A stretch of 64,000 nucleotides of DNA from Nonomuraea candida (GTDB lineage Bacteria; Actinomycetota; Actinomycetes; Streptosporangiales; Streptosporangiaceae), in NCBI RefSeq assembly GCF_000725485.1, contig NZ_JOAG01000010.1:186001-250000 (forward strand), given 5' to 3'. Under the pieces are notes generated by a model. The model was not told the DNA's origin. It worked only from the letters and a program-made list of their open reading frames with translations, and searched no databases. Shown here piece by piece: positions 58,464-64,000 of the stretch. Both the position numbers and the translations under genes were made by a program. Position 1 is the first letter of the stretch. Each line of letters begins with the position of its first letter.

Positions 58464-59016
58464 GCCTGCCATGCACGACATGATGCCGCTGATGACGCGC
58501 GCCACGGAACAGACCTCCGCCCTGGTACGGGCGGTGCGGCAGGACCAGCTCGGACTGCCGACCCCGTGCGCGGACTTCGACGTCAAGGCCCTGATCGGGC
58601 ATCTCGAATGGGTGGCGGAGATGCTCGAACCCACGGCCCTGCGGGGCGAGCGGGTCGAGCAGGGGCCCTACGCGGGCGACTTCCCCGACCGCGCGGAACG
58701 CGCGCTGGCCTCCTGGTCGCGCCCCGAGTCCTGGGAGGGCGTCAGCCCCGCCATGGGCGGGATGCCGATGACCGCCCTGGCCCACATGTACCTCATCGAC
58801 CTGGTGGTGCACGGCTGGGACCTGGCCAGGGCGACCGGCCGGAAGCACGAGCCGGACCCGGAGGCCGTGCCGCGGATCCGGCAGTTCGCGGACCAGATGA
58901 TGGAGATGGGCCGGCAGCGCGGCGTCTTCGGGGAGCCGGTGCCGGTCGCCGACGACGCCCCGCCGTTCGACCGCCTCCTCGGCCTCCTCGGCCGCGACCC
59001 CGCCTGGCCCCACTGA
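58462..59016 (+). CDS. TIGR03086-family metal-binding protein (DinB/MDMPI-like)
   Basis: 184 residues with the four-helix-bundle DinB fold of mycothiol-dependent maleylpyruvate isomerase relatives: LGLPTPCADFDVKALIGHLE (metal His), MYLIDLVVHGWDLARATG (HxWDLA motif) and FDRLLGLLGRDPAW (family terminal motif). Function unproven; the family is thought to act with mycothiol or metals. Several Met codons (58462, 58471, 58480) could start it. Divergent from an AraC gene that may regulate it. Confidence 0.87.
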   Translation: MPAMHDMMPLMTRATEQTSALVRAVRQDQLGLPTPCADFDVKALIGHLEWVAEMLEPTALRGERVEQGPYAGDFPDRAERALASWSRPESWEGVSPAMGGMPMTALAHMYLIDLVVHGWDLARATGRKHEPDPEAVPRIRQFADQMMEMGRQRGVFGEPVPVADDAPPFDRLLGLLGRDPAWPH

Positions 59017-59095
59017 ACCCGGGCGCGGCGGGCGGTGCGGGGTGGTGAAACCTGGGCGAGGGTGTGGTGAAACCGGGGGCGCCCAGAGTGGGGGC

Positions 59096-60136
59096 ATGAG
59101 CAACGCAGAACTCGGCCGCGCCGGGGGCGCCGGCCTCGCCGTACGGGTCGAAGGGCTGGTGAAGACGTTCGGGGAGCACCGCGCGGTGGACGGGATCGAC
59201 CTGGACGTGCGACCCGGAGAGATCTTCGGCGTCCTGGGCCCGAACGGCGCGGGCAAGACCACCACGCTGCGCATGCTGGCCACCCTGCTGCGGATCGACG
59301 CGGGCCGGGCCGAGATCTTCGGCGTGGACGTGGCCGCCAACCCGCACGTGGTCCGCCAGCTCGTCGGCGTCACCGGACAGTACGCCTCGGTCGACGAGAA
59401 CCTGACCGCCCGCGAGAACCTCTGGCTCTTCAGCCGCCTCCAGGGCGTCGCCGCGCCGCGCGCCCGGCGCGTCGCGGTGGAGCTGCTGGGCCAGTTCGGC
59501 CTGGAGGAGGCGGCCGACAGGCCGATCACGCAGTTCTCCGGCGGCATGCGGCGCCGCCTCGACCTGGCCGCCAGCCTGATCACCCGGCCTCCGCTGATCT
59601 TCCTCGACGAGCCGACCACCGGGCTCGACCCGCGCACCCGCGGCCAGATGTGGGACACCATCCGCGGCCTGGTCGCCGACGGGTGCACGGTGCTGCTGAC
59701 CACGCAGTACCTGGACGAGGCCGATCAGCTCGCCGACCGGATCGCGGTCATCGACCACGGCCGCAAGGTGGCCGAGGGCACCCCCGACGAGCTGAAGACG
59801 GCGGTCGGCGACTCCACCCTGCAACTGCTGCTCGCCGAGCCGGGCGAGGTGCCGGCCGCCGTGGCGGTGGTGCGGCGCGCCCTCGGCTCCGACCCGGTGC
59901 TCAGCCCCGAGCAGGGCCGCCTCAACGTCGCGCTCGACCAGGCCGACCTGGCCGCCGACGTGCTGATCGCGCTGCGCACCGCCGGGGTGTCGATCTCCTC
60001 GGTGAGCGTGGCCAAGCCCAGCCTGGACGAGGTGTTCCTGGCCCTGACCGGCCACGAGACCGGCCACGAGACCGGCGACAGACCCGGCGACGAGACCGGC
60101 GACGACGGCCGCACCCGCATGGAGGAGACCCGATGA
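59096..60136 (+). CDS. DrrA-like ABC transporter ATPase
   Basis: 346 residues: Walker A GPNGAGKTT, Q-loop in GVTGQYASVDENLTARENL, signature FSGGMRRRLDLAAS, Walker B LIFLDEPTTGLDPRTR and a switch His region after it. A DrrA-type C-terminal domain (DUF4162) ends in repeated ETGHETGD/DETGDD residues. It energises daunorubicin-type exporters. ATG 59096; the region upstream has twofold repeat GGTGAAACC. It overlaps the permease by ATGA. Confidence 0.93.
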   Translation: MSNAELGRAGGAGLAVRVEGLVKTFGEHRAVDGIDLDVRPGEIFGVLGPNGAGKTTTLRMLATLLRIDAGRAEIFGVDVAANPHVVRQLVGVTGQYASVDENLTARENLWLFSRLQGVAAPRARRVAVELLGQFGLEEAADRPITQFSGGMRRRLDLAASLITRPPLIFLDEPTTGLDPRTRGQMWDTIRGLVADGCTVLLTTQYLDEADQLADRIAVIDHGRKVAEGTPDELKTAVGDSTLQLLLAEPGEVPAAVAVVRRALGSDPVLSPEQGRLNVALDQADLAADVLIALRTAGVSISSVSVAKPSLDEVFLALTGHETGHETGDRPGDETGDDGRTRMEETR

Positions 60137-60969
60137 GCACCATGATCGCCCCCGCCCGTGAGACGGTGCGTGCGGCCGACCGCGTGGCCGCCGCCCGCCG
60201 TCGCGTCACCATGGGGGAGACGGTCGCCCAGACCCTGACGATGGCCTGGCGGGCGCTGAAGAAGATGCGCCGCAACCCGGAGCAGTTCTTCGACGTGGCG
60301 CTGCAGCCCATCCTGTTCACCGCGATGTTCGCCTTCGTCTTCGGCGGCGCCATCGCCGGCGACGTGCAGAGCTACCTCCCCCTGATGATCCCCGGCATCC
60401 TCGCCCAGACCGTGCTGACCACCTGCATGGCCACCGGCACGCAACTGCGCGAGGACATGGAGAAGGGCGTCTTCGACCGGTTCAAGGCGTTGCCCATCGC
60501 CCGGATCGCCCCGCTGGCCGGCCCGATGGTGGCCGACCTGCTCCGGTACACGATCGCGGCCGCCCTGACCTTCGGCATGGGGCTCGTGATGGGTTACCGT
60601 CCGGGCGGCGGCGTGGCCGGCGTGCTCGCGGCGATCCTGCTGGCGATCGTCACGGGCTGGTCGCTGGCGTGGGTCTTCACCTGGGTCGGCACGATCGCCA
60701 GGAGCGCCCAGGCCGTGCAGGGCATCTCCATGATGATCCTGTTCCCGCTGACGTTCCTGTCGAACGCGTTCGTCCCCGTCGAGACGCTGCCCGGCTGGCT
60801 GGCCGCGTTCGTCCGGATCAACCCGGTCTCACACCTGGTCACGGCCGCCCGCGACCTCGCCAACGGCCCCGTCGTCAGCGCGGAGGTGGCCTGGACGCTG
60901 CTGGCCTGCCTGATCGTCATCGCGATCTTCGCGCCGCTGTCGGTGCGCAGCTACAAGCGGCACATCTGA
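60133..60969 (+). CDS. DrrB-like ABC-2 type permease
   Basis: 278 residues with six membrane segments. ABC-2 motif MEKGVFDRFKALPIARIAPL and FPLTFLSNAFVPVETLPGWL are typical of DrrB/daunorubicin efflux permeases. It pairs with the upstream ATPase to export a hydrophobic compound. The last 141 bp lie opposite the 3' end of the SARP regulator gene. Confidence 0.92.
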   Translation: MSTMIAPARETVRAADRVAAARRRVTMGETVAQTLTMAWRALKKMRRNPEQFFDVALQPILFTAMFAFVFGGAIAGDVQSYLPLMIPGILAQTVLTTCMATGTQLREDMEKGVFDRFKALPIARIAPLAGPMVADLLRYTIAAALTFGMGLVMGYRPGGGVAGVLAAILLAIVTGWSLAWVFTWVGTIARSAQAVQGISMMILFPLTFLSNAFVPVETLPGWLAAFVRINPVSHLVTAARDLANGPVVSAEVAWTLLACLIVIAIFAPLSVRSYKRHI

Positions 60970-63900
60970 CCGGTGCCCGGCCTCTCCCCCGGCCGCGGAC
61001 CCGTTCGGCGCGCCGGCGGGCCGGTCCCGGCCGGAGACGCGCGCGACCAGGTCGCGCGCCTCGTCGAGCAGGTCGGCGCCGCGCCGGTCGCCGTACCCGG
61101 CCCGGACGGCGGCGAGCAGCCCCGGCGCGGCCCCCTCGGCGTACGGCTCGACGCGCTCGAAGGACATGCAGGGCATCGTGTTGTTGTACGCGAACCGCTC
61201 GGCCACCACCAGCAGCCCGATCGCGTCCCGGGGGTCCAGGGCCTCCCGCACCAGCCCCCAGACGCCGAGCGCGAACAGCAGCGAGCCGCACATCGGGAAG
61301 TCGAGGATGGGACTGTCCTCGGCCAGCGGGTCGTAGCCGCGCATGGTGGCGAACAGCTCCTCCCCGTACGCGACCTCCTCCGGCGGGGCGTGGTACGCGT
61401 ACGCCGTCAGGGCGTACGACACCGCGACGATCGACCACGGCGTGATGTGCGTGGGCGGCGTGCCGGGCAGGCGCAGGTCGTGCGCCCGCCGGACGGCCAG
61501 GCGGTACTGCGCGAGCGCGGCGGCCGTCTCACCCCGGGCCAGGGCGAGCTCGGCCGCGCACAACGAGGCGAGCGCCACCCCGCCGAGCACGGTGCCGTGG
61601 TCGTTGATCCGGGTGATCTCGGCCAGCTCGGCCTCGGCCGCGCCGAGGTCGCCGTCGCTCAGGGCGGAGGTGAGCAGCACCGCGCGGAGCTGGGTCTCGT
61701 CGTCCGTGGCGCCGACCCGGCGCAGCACCGGGATGGCGGTGCGCGCGTGCCCGACCGCCCGCCGCCGGTCGCCGTTCTGCAGGACCAGGTGGGCCAGCAT
61801 GGCGTGGATGATCGCGGCGAACCACGGCCCCCCGTCGTCGCCGAGCAGCGCCAGGGTCCGCTCCGCGGCCTCGATCGCCCCGGGCACGTCCCCGGCGTTC
61901 TCCAGAACGTGGGCGCTCGTCTGCGTGGCCGCGAGGACCACGGCGGGGTCGTCGTCGCGGCGCAGCGCCGCCAGCCGGCGGCGCACCTCGGCGCCGTCGT
62001 CCGCGTCACACGCGAGCACCACCGTGGCCATCGCCGCCAGCCGGGGATCGGTCGACGGGCCGGTGGGCAGCCTGCTCAGGAGGCGGCGCATCGGGTCGAC
62101 GACGCGGTCGGTGATGATCAGGCTGTTCATCAGCGTGATCAGCATGGCCGCCCTGGTGACCTCGAAGAGGTGCGGCGGCGGGACCCAGCCGGTCACCGCC
62201 TGGGCGATCGCCCGCTGGTGCACGAGGATGCGGGAGTGGTCGCCGCGGATCGACCACAACGCGCCGACGCCGGCCAGCAGCCGGACCGCCGTGCCGGGGT
62301 CGGGCTCGGCGAGGGCCTGGCGGAGCAGGTCGGCGAGGTTGCCCTCCTCGGCGTGCAGCGCGTCGGCCGCCGCGAACTGCCCCGGGCCGAAGATCCTGGA
62401 GGCGTGCTCCAGGCTGTAGGCCGTCGCCCAGTCCCGCTGCGCCGCCCGGGCGGCCGGCTCCTCGCCGGCCTCGACCAGCCGCATCCGCCCGAACTCCCTG
62501 ACGGTCTCCAGCATCCGGTAGCGCAGCCCGTACGCCGTCTCGCGGACGTTCAGCATCGACTGCTCGATCAGCGCGTCCACCACGTACAGGGCGTCCGGAC
62601 CGAGGACGTGCTCGGCCGCGGCCAGCGTGAACCCGTCGCCGAACAGCGACAACCACCGCAGCGCCCGCCGTTCCGGCTCCTCCAGCAGGTTCCACGACCA
62701 CTCGATGACCGCGAGCAGCGTGCGGTGCCGGTCGGGGGCCGTCCGGTTGCCGCCGCGCAGCAGCGCGAACCGGTCCGCCAGGCGGCGCGCGATCTCCGCC
62801 ACCGACATCACCCGCACCTTGGCCGCGGCCAGCTCGATCGCCAGCGGCAGCCCGTCGAGGCGGGCGACGATCTCCCCGGCCGCCTCCTCGTCGATCAGCA
62901 CCCCGGGGCGGGCGGCGGTGGCGCGCTGGCGGAACAGCTCCACCGCGTCGCCCGCGGGCAGCTCGCCGAGCGGGTAGACGCGTTCGGCGGGGATGGCCAG
63001 CGGGGCGCGCGAGGTGGTGAGCACGCGCAGGTCGCGGGTGGCCACGGTGAGGAACGCCACCAGGTCGGCGACGGCCTCGATGACGTGCTCGCAGTTGTCC
63101 AGGATGAGCAGCGCCGGCGTCTGGTCGAGCTGCTGGGCGATGCGGGCGCGGACGTCCGAGCGCTGTTCGGCGGTCAGGACCCGGCGGCCGCTGACCGAGT
63201 CGCGCACGCCGAGCGCCGAGCCCACCTCGCCCACCACGCCCTCCGGCGAGGACACGCCGACCAGCTCGACGAAGTGGGCGACGGGCTGCGCGGCGGCCCT
63301 GCCGACGACGTGGGCCAGCCGCGTCTTGCCCAGCCCGCCGGGGCCGATGATGGAGACCACCCGGTTGGTCTGCAGGAGGGCGTGCACCGCGCGGATGTCG
63401 CGGTCGCGGCCGAGCAGGGAGGAGCCGTCGAACAGGATGCCGTCGCGCACCGGGCGGTCGGCGGCGAGGAGTTCGGCGTGCACGCGGGCCAGCTCGGGCC
63501 CCGGCTCGGTGCCCAGGCGCGCCACCAGGCCCGCGCGGTAGCGCCCGTAGCGGTCCAGCGCGGCGGCGGCGCCGCGGACGGCGGCCTCGCTGCGCAGCAG
63601 GCAGGCCAGCAGCTCCTCGTCGTTCGGCGCGTCGGCCACGGCCGCCTCCAGCAGCGGCAGCGCGGCCTCGTGCGCGCCGCCGCGGCCCCGCGCGACGGCC
63701 GCGACCCGGCGCGCCCGGGCCGCCCACTCCGCCGCCACAGCCCTCAGCTCGGCCAGCGTGCCCCCCGCGCCGTCCGCGCCGTCCGCACCGCCGCCGGCGT
63801 TCTCCGGGGCGCCGGTCGCGAGGGTCATGGCCTGTTCGGCGCGTTGCCGGGCGAGTGCCACGTCGTCCGCGCCCAGCGCGGCCCGCGCCTCCTCGGCCAG

Positions 63901-64000
63901 CACGCCGACCAGCAGCGCGTCCACCTCGTGCGCGGCCAGCCCGAGCCGGTAGCCCCGGGAGATCCGCACCACGACGTCGGCGCGGGTCGCGGCCCTGGTG
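60829..64000 (-). CDS. SARP/AfsR-type regulator with BTAD, NB-ARC and TPR-like repeats, 5' end missing
   Basis: More than 1050 residues; N-terminus is beyond the right edge. The window begins in the end of the trans_reg_C DNA-binding domain (VRISRGYRLGLAAHEVDAL), followed by BTAD (about residues 15-160), an NB-ARC ATPase (GPGGLGKTRLAHVVG Walker A, LLILDNCEHV Walker B, TTSRAPLAIPAERVYPL) and a long TPR-like half. Such proteins activate secondary-metabolite clusters. The final 47 codons read opposite the DrrB gene and look like antisense coding (many D, R, H, Q), an apparent C-terminal extension. It may regulate the DrrAB exporter or an upstream cluster. Confidence 0.9.
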   Translation of the reverse strand, partial: TRAATRADVVVRISRGYRLGLAAHEVDALLVGVLAEEARAALGADDVALARQRAEQAMTLATGAPENAGGGADGADGAGGTLAELRAVAAEWAARARRVAAVARGRGGAHEAALPLLEAAVADAPNDEELLACLLRSEAAVRGAAAALDRYGRYRAGLVARLGTEPGPELARVHAELLAADRPVRDGILFDGSSLLGRDRDIRAVHALLQTNRVVSIIGPGGLGKTRLAHVVGRAAAQPVAHFVELVGVSSPEGVVGEVGSALGVRDSVSGRRVLTAEQRSDVRARIAQQLDQTPALLILDNCEHVIEAVADLVAFLTVATRDLRVLTTSRAPLAIPAERVYPLGELPAGDAVELFRQRATAARPGVLIDEEAAGEIVARLDGLPLAIELAAAKVRVMSVAEIARRLADRFALLRGGNRTAPDRHRTLLAVIEWSWNLLEEPERRALRWLSLFGDGFTLAAAEHVLGPDALYVVDALIEQSMLNVRETAYGLRYRMLETVREFGRMRLVEAGEEPAARAAQRDWATAYSLEHASRIFGPGQFAAADALHAEEGNLADLLRQALAEPDPGTAVRLLAGVGALWSIRGDHSRILVHQRAIAQAVTGWVPPPHLFEVTRAAMLITLMNSLIITDRVVDPMRRLLSRLPTGPSTDPRLAAMATVVLACDADDGAEVRRRLAALRRDDDPAVVLAATQTSAHVLENAGDVPGAIEAAERTLALLGDDGGPWFAAIIHAMLAHLVLQNGDRRRAVGHARTAIPVLRRVGATDDETQLRAVLLTSALSDGDLGAAEAELAEITRINDHGTVLGGVALASLCAAELALARGETAAALAQYRLAVRRAHDLRLPGTPPTHITPWSIVAVSYALTAYAYHAPPEEVAYGEELFATMRGYDPLAEDSPILDFPMCGSLLFALGVWGLVREALDPRDAIGLLVVAERFAYNNTMPCMSFERVEPYAEGAAPGLLAAVRAGYGDRRGADLLDEARDLVARVSGRDRPAGAPNGSAAGGEAGHRSDVPLVAAHRQRREDRDDDQAGQQRPGHLRADDGAVGEVAGGRDQV

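Noticed and set aside
59096..64000. A complete antibiotic biosynthetic cluster
   Set aside because: DrrAB and a SARP regulator are present, but no biosynthetic enzyme is visible before the window ends.

Overview
The window is GC-rich (roughly 70%) chromosomal DNA of an actinomycete. The gene order tRNA-Leu, fhaA, fhaB, pstP, rodA/ftsW, pbpA, pknA, pknB, pabA, class E sortase, crgA, rhomboid, ppiA is the conserved origin-proximal growth and division locus of this phylum. Frequent GTG/TTG starts, several leaderless-looking promoters and many two-component systems fit a soil actinomycete. Membership of the Streptosporangiaceae (for example a Nonomuraea-like genus) is a guess from general resemblance, not something I could test.

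Layout. 1-10.2 kb: partial PAS/GAF sensor, Ogt DNA repair enzyme, a CytX-type transporter behind a clear TPP riboswitch, rhodanese, divergent HxlR/MFS pair, Fpg-like glycosylase, LCP cell-wall ligase and two tandem CNNM/CBS membrane proteins. 10.2-11.1 kb: a small ORF, a CRP-like site with a possible small RNA, and tRNA-Leu(CAG). 11.1-24.1 kb: the Ser/Thr kinase and cell-wall/division cluster. 24.2-43.4 kb: accessory genes: an unknown AttH/CrtC-like protein, three regulators of two-component type, GNAT, metallo-hydrolase, BVMO with divergent XRE-cupin regulator, GT-C membrane protein, small phosphatase, SGNH hydrolase, SDR/TetR pair, cydAB, and Lrp. 43.4-49.6 kb: azlCD followed by a compact candidate RiPP locus and a secreted penicillin-acylase-family enzyme. 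49.6-56.2 kb: tctCBA tricarboxylate transporter with divergent tctDE-type two-component system and a TAXI solute-binding lipoprotein. 56.5-64 kb: CPBP protease, AraC regulator/TIGR03086 pair, DrrAB-type ABC exporter and a SARP/AfsR-type regulator running off the right edge.

The most notable feature is at 44631-47161. An E1/ThiF-like adenylating enzyme with an N-terminal PqqD-like recognition domain (MccB architecture) is followed by a 40-residue peptide ending in Gly-Asn-Ser-Asn. The microcin C7 precursor MccA ends in Gly-Asn-Ala-Asn, and its terminal Asn is the residue MccB activates. Next comes a membrane M50-like metalloprotease that also has a PqqD-like N-terminus. I interpret this as a candidate microcin-C-like or otherwise E1-modified RiPP system.

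A second theme is a set of short tandem arrays (14-, 17-, 22- and 26-bp units) at gene 3' ends. In three of them the stop codon itself lies inside the repeated unit. A 30-bp array in an intergenic gap and a 27-bp in-frame array within the acylase gene are also present.
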